A stretch of 42,359 bases of DNA from Gammaproteobacteria bacterium (GTDB lineage: Bacteria > Pseudomonadota > Gammaproteobacteria > Steroidobacterales > Steroidobacteraceae), in contig VBMV01000068.1 of assembly GCA_005878835.1 (NCBI GenBank), forward strand, positions 11,511-53,869, in the 5' to 3' direction. The position numbers and the translations under genes are program-made. This document shows positions 1 through 7,707 of the stretch, one piece after another. The notes below the pieces were generated by a model, which saw nothing but the letters and a program-made list of their open reading frames with translations, did no database searches and was not told where the DNA came from. Positions within the stretch are counted from its first letter, which is position 1. Every line of letters begins with the position of its first letter.

Positions 1-320
1 CGGGAGGCGAGGTCCAGCTTGTCTCCCGCGACGCGCAGCGCCTGGATGAGCTGCCGGCGCGCCTCGAGCCCCTGCTCCGTGCGTCGCGCCTGCTGCTGAT
101 GGGCCACGAGCAGCGCCAGCACGATGGAGGCGGCGAGGGCGAAGGTCAGCCAGCTCGCGGCCGCCCGCGTGCGTGGCAGGCGCGCACTGCGCGGCCGCTC
201 GGCCGCGATGCGTGCCATCACCCCGCCGACGAATCCCGCGCCCGGGTCCACCGGCCGCAGCGCCGCACGGAGCCTTTGCTCCACGTCGTAGTTGTCGTCG
301 CGGTTCATGTCCTGACTCAT
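1..320 (-). CDS. Probable anti-sigma factor / single-pass membrane protein (3' end cut by window edge)
   Basis: About 106 residues are visible from an ATG at 320 and the frame stays open to base 1. The start overlaps the stop of the ECF sigma gene in an ATGA arrangement, so the two are probably translationally coupled. The N-terminal half is polar and charged. One hydrophobic segment (SWLTFALAASIVLALLVAH) lies near residues 63-81, followed by a basic, Gln-rich stretch. I do not recognise the family. Its position after an ECF sigma gene and its cytoplasm-to-membrane architecture fit an anti-sigma factor, but no zinc-binding HxxxCxxC motif is visible. That role is inferred from context only. 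Confidence 0.6.
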   Translation of the reverse strand, partial: MSQDMNRDDNYDVEQRLRAALRPVDPGAGFVGGVMARIAAERPRSARLPRTRAAASWLTFALAASIVLALLVAHQQQARRTEQGLEARRQLIQALRVAGDKLDLAS

Positions 321-922
321 ATCAGCGACCGGTGCCCGCTCGGCAGTGGACGCGGCGGAGTCGGGCTGCCATCGCCGGCGCCCGGGCCCGGGACTGCGAT
401 GCGCTCGCGCAGCAGAGCCAGCGAGCGCTTGAGATGACTCTTCACGGTGTTCACCGGCATCTTCAATGTCCGTCCAATCTCCACGGGATCCAGGTCCTCC
501 TGGTACCTGAGGACGATCACGGCGCGCGCGGCCGGGGCGAGCTCCTCGAGCAGGGCACGCAGGCGGCGCTCGAGGATCGGGTCCGCATCGGCCGAATCGC
601 TCGCCACGCTCTCGGCGTCGGCGAGCGGCATGGCCGCGTACTTGCGCTCGCGGCGCAAACGGTCGATGGCGCGATGCATCGTCACCCGGCGCAGCCAGAA
701 CGACAGATGGTCCTCCGACTCCAGGGCGGCGAGGCTGCGATACAGCTGCAGGAACACTTCCTGCGCCAGATCCTCGGCCTGGTGTCGGTCAGACAGCATG
801 CGCAGCGCCAGGCTGTACACCGGGCGTTGATGCATCCGAACCAGCGTGCCAAAGGCTGCCGTGTCGCCGGCGGTGGCCCGGGCCAGCAGCGCGCGACTTG
901 TACACGCCTCGTCTCCGCTCAC
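317..922 (-). CDS. RNA polymerase sigma factor, ECF (sigma-70) family
   Basis: This 201-residue protein has the two-domain ECF layout. Region 2 lies at about residues 20-90, with the QAEDLAQEVFLQLYRSL core-binding helix and an FWLRRVTMHRAIDRLRRE region 2.4. Region 4 lies at about 125-175, ending in the helix-turn-helix PVEIGRTLKMPVNTVKSHLK. It would direct RNA polymerase to a small alternative regulon. Translation starts at a GTG that overlaps the stop of the upstream lipoprotein gene, and its own stop overlaps the downstream membrane protein, so the three genes form one operon. The C-terminal 25 residues are Pro/Gly rich and outside the family core. The inducing signal cannot be deduced. Confidence 0.93.
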   Translation of the reverse strand: MSGDEACTSRALLARATAGDTAAFGTLVRMHQRPVYSLALRMLSDRHQAEDLAQEVFLQLYRSLAALESEDHLSFWLRRVTMHRAIDRLRRERKYAAMPLADAESVASDSADADPILERRLRALLEELAPAARAVIVLRYQEDLDPVEIGRTLKMPVNTVKSHLKRSLALLRERIAVPGPGAGDGSPTPPRPLPSGHRSLI

Positions 923-1440
923 ATGGTGCCCGTGGGTCCCGGGGTGAGTGCGCGCCGCAGCCGCGCCAGCTGATCGAGGTCGACCGTGCCGACGATGTTG
1001 ATGATCGTGAATTCACGGGGCTGGCACGCCACGATGGCGATTCCTCTGATGACCTGATCCTCGAGCGCCACGTACACACCGACATCCTCCTGGTTACGCT
1101 TGTGCGCCTCCACCAGGCGGCTCCAGCCGGGCTGCGAGAGCTGCGAGCGCAGCGCCCCGAGGCCCGCCTGTGAACAGGCGAAACCGGTGTCGAACCGGAA
1201 GCTCCGTATCTGCACCGACTTCACGGCCTTGAGCGCCTTCTTGACCTCGGCGCTGTCGCCGTCGCGATCATCCATCAGCGAGGCCGCGAAGTGCAGCGGA
1301 AAGGCGCCGAGGGTGATATCGACCGACTCGGTGGCGTGCTCCTTGAGGTCCCCGAGCGAGGGGAGCTTGAGCTCCGGGCTCTGGGAGCACGCGAGCAGCG
1401 GCAGCAGGACGGCGGCGGCCGCGAGTGTTCGGATGTGCAT
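919..1440 (-). CDS. DUF4252-family lipoprotein
   Basis: The protein begins with a lipoprotein signal peptide ending in a lipobox (LLAC), so it should be lipidated and exported. The C-terminal half has the DUF4252 signature, a stretch like FTIINIVGTVDLDQLARL. DUF4252 has no known biochemical activity. I chose the ATG at 1440, which gives an 18-residue signal up to the Cys; an in-frame ATG at 1467 would add nine residues. Neither has a strong ribosome-binding site. The gene is first in an operon with an ECF sigma factor and a membrane protein, and its stop overlaps the sigma gene's GTG start. An envelope-stress role is inference from this context. Confidence 0.8.
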   Translation of the reverse strand: MHIRTLAAAAVLLPLLACSQSPELKLPSLGDLKEHATESVDITLGAFPLHFAASLMDDRDGDSAEVKKALKAVKSVQIRSFRFDTGFACSQAGLGALRSQLSQPGWSRLVEAHKRNQEDVGVYVALEDQVIRGIAIVACQPREFTIINIVGTVDLDQLARLRRALTPGPTGTM

Positions 1441-1535
1441 AAGGGGGTGCCTGCGGGGAATGTGCATACGTATCTGGTAATACGCACGCGGGCAGGCGGG
1501 AGGGTGCAGGAACGGCGCTCCTATCGGGCGGTCAC

Positions 1536-2690
1536 TCAGCTGACAAGATTCGGCGAGGCCGCGATCCGGTTGCGACCCGCGCTCTTGGCCCGATAGAGCG
1601 CCGCGTCGGCCTCCGCCATCAGCCGCTCCGCCAGCGCTTTGTAGTCGCGCATCCCGGGCCCGGGTGTGGCGGCCGCCACCCCGATCGACAATGTCACCGT
1701 CTCGGCGACGGTGCTACCGATCGCCACCGGCTGGTGGCGCACCGCGTGCAGCACGCGCGCCGCCACCCTCTCACCGTCGGTGATCGTCGCCTCCGACAAC
1801 ACCAGTGCGAACTCGTCCCCGCCGAAGCGCGCGCCGGTGTCGCTGATGCGCATCTCGGCGTCGATGCGGCTCGCCACCTCGCGCAGCACGGCGTCCCCTG
1901 CCAGATGTCCGTACTGGTCGTTGATGCGCTTGAAGTGATCGAGGTCGATCATCAGGCACACGATCGAGTGCCGGGCGCGCTGCGCCCGCGCCAGCTCTTC
2001 GCGCAGACGTGCGTGCAGGTAGCGGCGGTTGTGGAAACCGGTGAGGAAATCGGTGAACCCGCTGCGCAGCAGCCGTGCGCGATTGACGGCGTTCTCGATG
2101 CAGATCGCCGCCACCAGCCCCAGATGCGCCAGGAAATCACTCGCCAGCTCCTGGGTGAAGCGCAACGGGTCGACGCTGGAGAACACCAGCACGCCGTCGA
2201 GCTGCTCGTGACGGCGCAGCGGGATGAGCGCGAGGCTCTCGGCACGCGCGACCCCCGGCAGCAGCAGCTCGTGGTCGGCCTTGTGGAAGGGCCCGAGCCA
2301 GGGGCGCTCGAGGTTGGCGAGCTGCGGCGCCACCGTCGTCAGCGCATCCACGAAGCACACTCGCGGCGGCTGCTCGAGCGCCAGACCGTCCCCGGAGAGC
2401 AGATGCCGGATCTCGTGCTGCGGATCGTGCAGGATCAGCCCGACGTCATCGAGCTGGTAGGAGCTGCGCAAGCCCGCGATGAGCCGCTCGAACAGCTGCG
2501 ACAGCGAGCCGGCGCGCAGCAGCTCCAGCTCGCGCTCCTGCGTCTTGCGCAGCAGCGAGTCGTTGCGGCCGACCTGCTCGGTGAGCGCAGCGAGGCGGGC
2601 TTGCAGCGCGCGAATTTCGCCCACCAGCTCGCTGCGATCCGTGGCAGCCGGCGCGTCACCGCCCCGCGGCCCGGGGTGCGATCGAAGCAT
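1536..2690 (-). CDS. Diguanylate cyclase with N-terminal DUF484/GAF-like sensor
   Basis: This 384-residue cytoplasmic protein would make cyclic di-GMP from two GTP. Residues about 20-55 form a coiled-coil-like stretch. Residues 55-200 resemble the DUF484 (GAF-like) fold, including SLALIPLRR and a DPLRFTQELASDFLAHLG block. Residues 205-375 are a GGDEF domain with an intact RFGGDEF active site (G290-F294) and an RxxD inhibitory site (R281, D284) five residues upstream, so it should be active and feedback-inhibited. It starts 21 bp after the tyrA stop with a GGAGG ribosome-binding site and is probably co-transcribed with it. The nearby type IV pilus genes make motility control a plausible output, but this is inferred. 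Confidence 0.93.
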   Translation of the reverse strand: MLRSHPGPRGGDAPAATDRSELVGEIRALQARLAALTEQVGRNDSLLRKTQERELELLRAGSLSQLFERLIAGLRSSYQLDDVGLILHDPQHEIRHLLSGDGLALEQPPRVCFVDALTTVAPQLANLERPWLGPFHKADHELLLPGVARAESLALIPLRRHEQLDGVLVFSSVDPLRFTQELASDFLAHLGLVAAICIENAVNRARLLRSGFTDFLTGFHNRRYLHARLREELARAQRARHSIVCLMIDLDHFKRINDQYGHLAGDAVLREVASRIDAEMRISDTGARFGGDEFALVLSEATITDGERVAARVLHAVRHQPVAIGSTVAETVTLSIGVAAATPGPGMRDYKALAERLMAEADAALYRAKSAGRNRIAASPNLVS

Positions 2691-2711
2691 GGCGCGAGAA
2701 TCCTCCGATCC

Positions 2712-3839
2712 TCAGGTGCGGCGCTCCGCCAGGCTGCGCCGATCGGCGAGATAATCGCGCCCGCGGCGCATCAAAGCAACGAAGGCGGTGTGGTCCTGCG
2801 ACAACACCGAGGCGCGCAGGCGCTCGACCGCCTTGGACAGGGCCTCGAGCGACTCCGCGCCGTAGTCATTGAGGCTCTGTATTTCATAATACAGCTCGGG
2901 ACTTTCCCCGGCGACCTGGCTGGCCACATCCAGCTGGGCGTCGAAAGTCGTGCTCGACATGCGCGCCAGCCGTGGCGCCGCCTCACCGCTGTCCGCGAGC
3001 GCGGTGAAGAATGCGATGTTGAGGGCGTGCGAGAGGCCCAGCACGTAGGCGATCAGGCGGTCGTGGTCGTCGAGGCTCAACACCACCTGCTCGGCCATGG
3101 TGGAGGCGAACAGCTCGCGCGCCGCGGCGAGCGCAGCCGCGTTCCCCAGGTCGACGAACAGCACGTGGCGGCCCGAGAGCAGCTCGGTGTCGGGCCCGAA
3201 CATCGGGTGCACCGAGGTCACCTGGCAGCCGTGGGATTTCAGCGCCAAGAGGCCCGCCCGCAGCGGCGACTTGAGCGATCCCACATCGAAAATCACGCCT
3301 GGCGGGCGTCGCAGCGCGAGATCCCTCAAGATCGCGTCGGTCATGCCGAGCGGTGTCGCGAGCACGATGTAGTCGTGCTTGAGGTCGGTGCTGCGCCAGT
3401 CCGCCACGTGTGTCCCCGCGGCCCCCGGCGCCGGATCCGCGACCTCGACCGTGAACCCCTGGGAGGCGAGAAAGCTCACGAACCAGCCGCCCATCTTGCC
3501 GGCGCCCCCGATGACGAGCGCCCGCCGTCCGGTGCCGGCGCCGCGCGCGATCACGCTCGCCTGTTCCTGCGTGGTGAGCGAGGAGCGGATGAGCAGCCGC
3601 AGCAGCTGCTCGGCCAGCGCCGGCGACACGCCCCGCTCGCTCGCCGCGGCGCGCACGCCGAGGATCACCTCGCGCTCGCGCTCGTAGTCGCGCGTCGGCC
3701 GCCCGGTGGCGCGCTTGACGCGCGCGACCTCCTCGCTCATGGCCTTGCGCTCGGCCACCAGTGCGATCAACTGGCGGTCGAGCTCGCTCAGGCGCCGGCG
3801 CAGATCGTCCAGCGTCACGGTCTCGGCTTCGGGCGTCAT
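2712..3839 (-). CDS. tyrA: T-protein: fused chorismate mutase / prephenate dehydrogenase
   Basis: The protein converts chorismate to prephenate and then to 4-hydroxyphenylpyruvate for tyrosine synthesis. Residues 1-90 are an AroQ-type chorismate mutase ([22 protein letters not shown]). After a linker, a Rossmann motif ([20 protein letters not shown]) opens the prephenate dehydrogenase domain, which has the conserved SVHPMFGPD segment holding the catalytic His. I chose the ATG at 3839: it gives 375 residues, very close to E. coli TyrA (373), and an AGGGAG ribosome-binding site precedes it. The frame remains open upstream for 83 codons, but that stretch is not family-like. The diguanylate cyclase follows on the same strand. 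Confidence 0.96.
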   Translation of the reverse strand: MTPEAETVTLDDLRRRLSELDRQLIALVAERKAMSEEVARVKRATGRPTRDYEREREVILGVRAAASERGVSPALAEQLLRLLIRSSLTTQEQASVIARGAGTGRRALVIGGAGKMGGWFVSFLASQGFTVEVADPAPGAAGTHVADWRSTDLKHDYIVLATPLGMTDAILRDLALRRPPGVIFDVGSLKSPLRAGLLALKSHGCQVTSVHPMFGPDTELLSGRHVLFVDLGNAAALAAARELFASTMAEQVVLSLDDHDRLIAYVLGLSHALNIAFFTALADSGEAAPRLARMSSTTFDAQLDVASQVAGESPELYYEIQSLNDYGAESLEALSKAVERLRASVLSQDHTAFVALMRRGRDYLADRRSLAERRT

Positions 3840-3997
3840 GGCAGCCGGTGCTCCCTGAAGGATTCGACTCCTTTCTATCGGGGCGCGCCGCTGGCTGCAA
3901 GCGCAGAGTGCCGGTGAGGGCGGCGACACAGTGACGGTGAGGGCGGCATCAGGTGCCGCGGGGCAGGGGCGCGCAAAACCCTCTAACATGGCCCGCC

Positions 3998-4687
3998 ATG
4001 ACCGAGCACCGCGAACTGCTCCCGGATCCCCTGCCCGCCGAGCCGCTCGCGGTCGTGGCCGCCTGGCTCGACGAGGCCTGGGCGGCACGAACGCAGCCGA
4101 ACGCGAATTCGATGGTGCTCGCCACCAGCAGCCGCGAGGGCCGCCCTGCCGCGCGGGTGGTGCTGTGCAAGGACATCGTGCCGCAGCCGGGTTATGTTGT
4201 CTTCTACACCAACTACCTCTCGAGCAAGGGCCGGCAGCTCAAGGACAACCCGCGCGCGGCGGCGGTCATGCACTGGGACGCCCTGCACCGGCAGGTGCGC
4301 ATCGAAGGGGAGATCGTGCCGGCACCCGCGGCCGACAGCGACGCCTACTTCGCCGCGCGCCCCTGGCAGAGCCGGCTGGGCGCCTGGGCGAGTGAGCAGA
4401 GCGAACCGATCGACTCGCGCGCGGCGCTGCTGGGGGCCGTCACCGCGGTGGCGAGACGATACGGTGCGCCCACGCCCGGCAGTCCCGGCGCCGACGACAG
4501 CATGCAGGTCAAGATCCCGCGCCCGCCTCACTGGGGCGGCTACCGCCTGTGGGCGGACGCGGTGGAGCTGTGGGTGGAAGGCGAGGCGCGCATCCACGAC
4601 CGTGCCCTGTGGACGCGCAGCCTGAAAGCCACGCGCGGCGGCTCCTTCAGCACCGGCGCCTGGTCGGTCACCCGGCTGCAGCCTTAG
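3998..4687 (+). CDS. pdxH: Pyridoxamine/pyridoxine 5'-phosphate oxidase
   Basis: This FMN enzyme oxidises pyridoxine or pyridoxamine 5'-phosphate to pyridoxal phosphate, the last step of vitamin B6 synthesis and salvage. Family hallmarks are the [12 protein letters not shown] strand, the [14 protein letters not shown]/phosphate-binding segment, [15 protein letters not shown] and the C-terminal HWGGYRL and RLQP motifs. The ATG at 3998 gives 229 residues (E. coli 218); an in-frame ATG at 3953 would add 15 unlike residues. The gene is divergent from tyrA. The following membrane protein gene starts 33 bp after it. Two other proteins here use PLP or manage it (BioA and YggS), but they are not linked to it in an operon. 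Confidence 0.96.
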   Translation: MTEHRELLPDPLPAEPLAVVAAWLDEAWAARTQPNANSMVLATSSREGRPAARVVLCKDIVPQPGYVVFYTNYLSSKGRQLKDNPRAAAVMHWDALHRQVRIEGEIVPAPAADSDAYFAARPWQSRLGAWASEQSEPIDSRAALLGAVTAVARRYGAPTPGSPGADDSMQVKIPRPPHWGGYRLWADAVELWVEGEARIHDRALWTRSLKATRGGSFSTGAWSVTRLQP

Positions 4688-4720
4688 ACGTCGGCGGCCG
4701 ACGCGCACCGCCCCCTGAGT

Positions 4721-5494
4721 ATGTGGAAGAGCATTCGCATTGCGGTCCTGCTGTTCGTGCTGCTGGGGGTCGCGGTGCACAGCTGGCTCGATCGCATCGC
4801 GACTCAGGGCTGGAAGGAGACGCTGTGGGTGGGCATCTTCCCGCTCAACGCCGACGGCACCCCCATGGCGCAGCGCTACGTCGAGGGCCTCACCGTGCAG
4901 GACTTCTCGGGCATCGAGGAGTTCTTCGCGCGCGAGGCGCACCGCTACGGGGTGGCCATCGAGCAGCCGGTGCATGCGGAGCTGTATCCGCAAGGCTCGG
5001 AGCTGCCGCCGGCGCTGGCGCACGATGCCGGGCCGCTCGGCATCGCCTGGTGGAGCCTGAAGCTGCGCTGGTTCGCCACCCACGCCACTGAAGTGCCGGG
5101 ACGCGCGCCGCCGCGCATACGCATCTTCGTGCTCTACCACGACCCGGCGACGCTCGATCGCGTGCCGGACTCGCACGGTCTGCAGAAAGGACTGATCGGC
5201 GTGGTGCATGCGTTTGCGCAGGCCCCCATGGCGGGCAGCAACAACATCGTCATCGCCCACGAGCTGATGCACACCCTGGGCGCCAGCGACAAGTACGACC
5301 TGGGCTCGGGGGCGCCGCTCTATCCGATCGGTTTTGCCGAGCCGGACCGTGAGCCGCTGTACCCGCAGGGGCGGGCGGAGATCATGGCGGGCCGCCGCGC
5401 GCTGTCGAGGCAGGACTTCGAGATGCCGCAGGGCCTGCGCGATGTCGTCGTGGGTCCCGCGACGGCGCTGGAGATCCGCTGGACGCGCCCGTGA
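4721..5494 (+). CDS. Membrane-anchored putative zinc metalloprotease (HExxH), unrecognised family
   Basis: This 257-residue protein has one N-terminal hydrophobic segment (residues 6-23, IRIAVLLFVLLGVAVHSW), which suggests a periplasmic protein held by a signal anchor or exported. The body contains HELMHTLGASDKYD near residues 186-199. That is an HExxH zinc motif continuing as HExxHxxGxxD, the spacing used by metzincin-like peptidases with Asp as third ligand (snapalysin, M7). A Met in AEIMAGRRALS about 35 residues later could be the Met-turn. Overall similarity to any family is not apparent to me, so proteolysis is inferred from the motif. Its stop overlaps the GTG of the ABC ATPase (GTGA), suggesting co-expression. 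Confidence 0.8.
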   Translation: MWKSIRIAVLLFVLLGVAVHSWLDRIATQGWKETLWVGIFPLNADGTPMAQRYVEGLTVQDFSGIEEFFAREAHRYGVAIEQPVHAELYPQGSELPPALAHDAGPLGIAWWSLKLRWFATHATEVPGRAPPRIRIFVLYHDPATLDRVPDSHGLQKGLIGVVHAFAQAPMAGSNNIVIAHELMHTLGASDKYDLGSGAPLYPIGFAEPDREPLYPQGRAEIMAGRRALSRQDFEMPQGLRDVVVGPATALEIRWTRP

Positions 5495-6282
5495 ACCGCG
5501 CGCCGCAGCGCGCCGCTCAGCAGGGACTCGCCGCGGTGAGCCTGAGGGTGCGGGCCGGCGCGCGCGAGCTGGTGCGCGACCTGTCGATGCAATTCACGGC
5601 CGGGGAGATCGTGGCGATTCTCGGCCGCAACGGCTCGGGCAAGACCCTCACGCTGCACACGCTGGCCGGGCTGCGCACGGCCGCCGGCGGCGAGGTACTG
5701 CTCGATGGCGCACCGCTCCTGCAGCTCAAGCGCCGGTCCGTGGCGCTGCGGCTGGGGCTGCTGCCGCAGGACCTGGAGGATGCCTTCGTCACCACCGCGC
5801 TGGAGACGGTGCTGATCGGCCGCCACCCACACCTGGCGCTGTGGCAGTGGGAGACGTCCGAGGATGAGCGCCTGGCGCGCGAGGCGCTCGCGGCGGTGGA
5901 CATGCGGGATTTCGCCGCACGGCGCACCGACACCCTCTCCGGCGGGGAGCAGCGCCGGGTGGCCGTGGCCGCATTGCTCGCCCAGCAACCGGGCATTTTT
6001 CTGCTGGATGAGCCGACCAACCATCTCGATCCGCACCACCAGCTCGCGGTGCTCGGCCTGTTCCGCGCGCTCGCCGATCAGGGCCGCACCGTGATCACCA
6101 CGCTGCACGATCCGACGCTCGCGGCGCGCTTCGCCGATCGCGCGCTGCTGCTCTTTGGCGATGGGCGCTGGTCGGCCGGTCCGGTCGGCGCGGCGCTCAC
6201 GGCGGTCACCTTGAGCGAGCTGTACCTGGCGCCGATGGTGGAGCTCGGTGCCGACGGCCGGCGGGTGTTCGTCAGCGCGTGA
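5491..6282 (+). CDS. ABC transporter ATP-binding protein, BtuD/FecE type
   Basis: This 263-residue nucleotide-binding subunit has Walker A GRNGSGKT, a Q-loop (LPQDLEDAF), the LSGGEQRR signature, Walker B IFLLDEPTNHLD and a TLHD switch His, so it should hydrolyse ATP. Sequence style and length fit importers of cobalamin, haem or iron-siderophore. No permease or binding-protein gene is in the window, so the substrate is unproven. The cobalamin adenosyltransferase gene only 0.8 kb away makes cobalamin an attractive guess. Translation starts at a GTG overlapping the previous stop. The last codons fall in an 18-bp tandem repeat that also covers the end of the convergent gene. Confidence 0.9.
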   Translation: MNRAPQRAAQQGLAAVSLRVRAGARELVRDLSMQFTAGEIVAILGRNGSGKTLTLHTLAGLRTAAGGEVLLDGAPLLQLKRRSVALRLGLLPQDLEDAFVTTALETVLIGRHPHLALWQWETSEDERLAREALAAVDMRDFAARRTDTLSGGEQRRVAVAALLAQQPGIFLLDEPTNHLDPHHQLAVLGLFRALADQGRTVITTLHDPTLAARFADRALLLFGDGRWSAGPVGAALTAVTLSELYLAPMVELGADGRRVFVSA

Positions 6283-6318
6283 GTGTTCGTCAGCGCGCGA
6301 GGCTCGTCAGCGCGCGAG
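6266..6318. repeat. Three 17-18 bp tandem repeat units across two convergent gene ends
   Basis: The core TCGTCAGCGCG occurs at about 6269, 6287 and 6304 in units of 18, 18 and 17 bp. The first unit supplies the VFVSA-stop of the ABC ATPase. The third supplies the LAR-stop of the phosphatase on the other strand. Replication slippage could lengthen or shorten this 3'-to-3' junction without harming either protein, because each unit re-creates the stop codons. Confidence 0.85.
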
Positions 6319-7071
6319 GGCCTCGAGCACCGGCGCGTGCAGCGCACCGTTGCTGGCGAGCACGCTGGTCGTGCCGAGGCCCACCGCGGCGCCCTCGAGG
6401 TCGGTGAACGTGCCTCCGGCCTCGCGCACGATCACGGTGAGCGCGGCGATGTCCAGGATGTTGACATCGGATTCGATGACCACATCGAGCGCGCCGCGCG
6501 AGAGCATGTGGTAGTGCGCGAAATCCCCGTAGCCGCGGCTGTAGCTGACGCGGGCGATGAGCTCCCCGTAGCGCCGCCAGCGTGGCGAGCGTGCCATGCT
6601 CTTGAGATTGCCGCTGGAGATGGCGGCCGCGGCGAGATCGGCGACCGCGCTCACGCGCACGGCGCGCTCGTTGAGCCAGGCCCCCGCTCCCTGCTCGGCC
6701 CACGCGAGCTCGCCGTAAGCGGGCGCGTTCGAGACCCCGAGCACGAACCTCCCGCCGCGCATGAGCGCGATCTGCGTGGAGAAGAAAGGACTCTCGCGCA
6801 CGAACGACCTGGTGCCGTCGATCGGATCGACCAGCCAGATGCTCTCCGCCTCCATGGCGTGCCGTCCGGTCTCCTCCCCATAGAAACCGTAGCCGGGGAA
6901 GTGTCGGCTCAGCGTGGCGCGGATCACTTCCTCGGCCCGCACGTCCGCCTCGGTGACCGGCGAGTCGTCCGGCTTGGTGCGCACGCTGGGGTTCTTGCGG
7001 TAGTGCGCGCCAATCACATCCGCCGCGGCCCGCGCGGCCTTCAGTGCCGCGGTGAGTTCCTTCGATGGCAT
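6307..7071 (-). CDS. Inositol-monophosphatase-family phosphatase, HisN-like
   Basis: The Mg-dependent phosphatase signatures are GEETG, WLVDPIDGTRSF (metal-binding Asp residues) and NILDIAALTVIVREAGG. The last has Leu where most inositol monophosphatases have Trp, closer to the histidinol-phosphatase (HisN) subgroup. Substrates could be histidinol phosphate, inositol phosphate or 3'-phosphoadenosine-type compounds; sequence alone does not decide. I chose the ATG at 7071 (254 residues). Alternative ATGs at 7092 and 7110 overlap the start of the divergent adenosyltransferase gene and have no ribosome-binding site. The start codons of the two divergent genes are only about 20 bp apart. Confidence 0.85.
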   Translation of the reverse strand: MPSKELTAALKAARAAADVIGAHYRKNPSVRTKPDDSPVTEADVRAEEVIRATLSRHFPGYGFYGEETGRHAMEAESIWLVDPIDGTRSFVRESPFFSTQIALMRGGRFVLGVSNAPAYGELAWAEQGAGAWLNERAVRVSAVADLAAAAISSGNLKSMARSPRWRRYGELIARVSYSRGYGDFAHYHMLSRGALDVVIESDVNILDIAALTVIVREAGGTFTDLEGAAVGLGTTSVLASNGALHAPVLEALAR

Positions 7072-7090
7072 ATTCGAATAGGATACGGCC

Positions 7091-7651
7091 ATGGGGAACC
7101 GGCTGAGCAAGATCTACACGCGCACCGGCGATGACGGCACGACCGGCCTCGGCGACGGCAGCCGGGTTCCCAAGGACAGCGTGCGCGTCGAAGCTTACGG
7201 CACGGTGGACGAGCTCAACAGCGCCGTCGGCGTGCTGCTCGCCGTGCCCGGCCTGCCGCCGGCGATCACTGCCTGCCTCACCGAGGTGCAGCACCAGCTG
7301 TTCGACCTGGGTGGCGAGCTGTGCATTCCAGGCCACAGCGCCATCACCGCCGCGCACGTGACGCAGCTGGAGCAGGCGCTCGACGGGTTCAATGACGCGC
7401 TGCCATCGCTCAAGGAGTTCATTCTCCCCGGGGGCGGGCCGGCCGCCGCCGCCTGCCATCTCGCCCGCGCCATCGCGCGGCGCGCCGAGCGGCGCGTGTG
7501 GGCGCTCGCCCGCGTGGAGGCGGTGCGCCCCGAGGTCACGCAGTATCTCAATCGCCTGTCGGATCTGCTTTTCGTGCTGGCGCGGGTGCTGGCACGGCAC
7601 GAGCGCGGCGCCGAAGTGCTGTGGCGGCATGAGCGCGGCAAGGGGGCGTAA
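7091..7651 (+). CDS. Corrinoid (cob(I)alamin) adenosyltransferase, PduO type
   Basis: This 186-residue protein has the PduO-type ATR motifs: N-terminal TRTGDDGTTGLGDGSRVPKD (ATP binding), VEAYGTVDELNS, FILPGGGPAAAACHLARAI and the C-terminal YLNRLSDLLFVLAR. It transfers the adenosyl group of ATP to reduced cobalamin to make coenzyme B12. An AGGA ribosome-binding site lies 8 nt before the ATG. The coenzyme would serve the B12-dependent ribonucleotide reductase at the right end of the window, and the nearby BtuD-like ATPase could feed it, although the three are not one operon. Confidence 0.95.
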   Translation: MGNRLSKIYTRTGDDGTTGLGDGSRVPKDSVRVEAYGTVDELNSAVGVLLAVPGLPPAITACLTEVQHQLFDLGGELCIPGHSAITAAHVTQLEQALDGFNDALPSLKEFILPGGGPAAAACHLARAIARRAERRVWALARVEAVRPEVTQYLNRLSDLLFVLARVLARHERGAEVLWRHERGKGA

Positions 7652-7707
7652 CCACCCGCACGATGCAGCAGGCCGCTGACCCGACCCATCGCGGGCGCTG
7701 CGCTCGA

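Noticed and set aside
1734-3917. 727-codon plus-strand frame opposite the diguanylate cyclase and tyrA
   Set aside because: Composition is typical of a GC-rich shadow frame; the opposite strand encodes two well-recognised proteins.
3840-4088. Upstream extension of TyrA by 83 codons
   Set aside because: The extension is Arg/Pro-rich and unlike the family, and the ATG at 3839 has a ribosome-binding site and gives the expected length.
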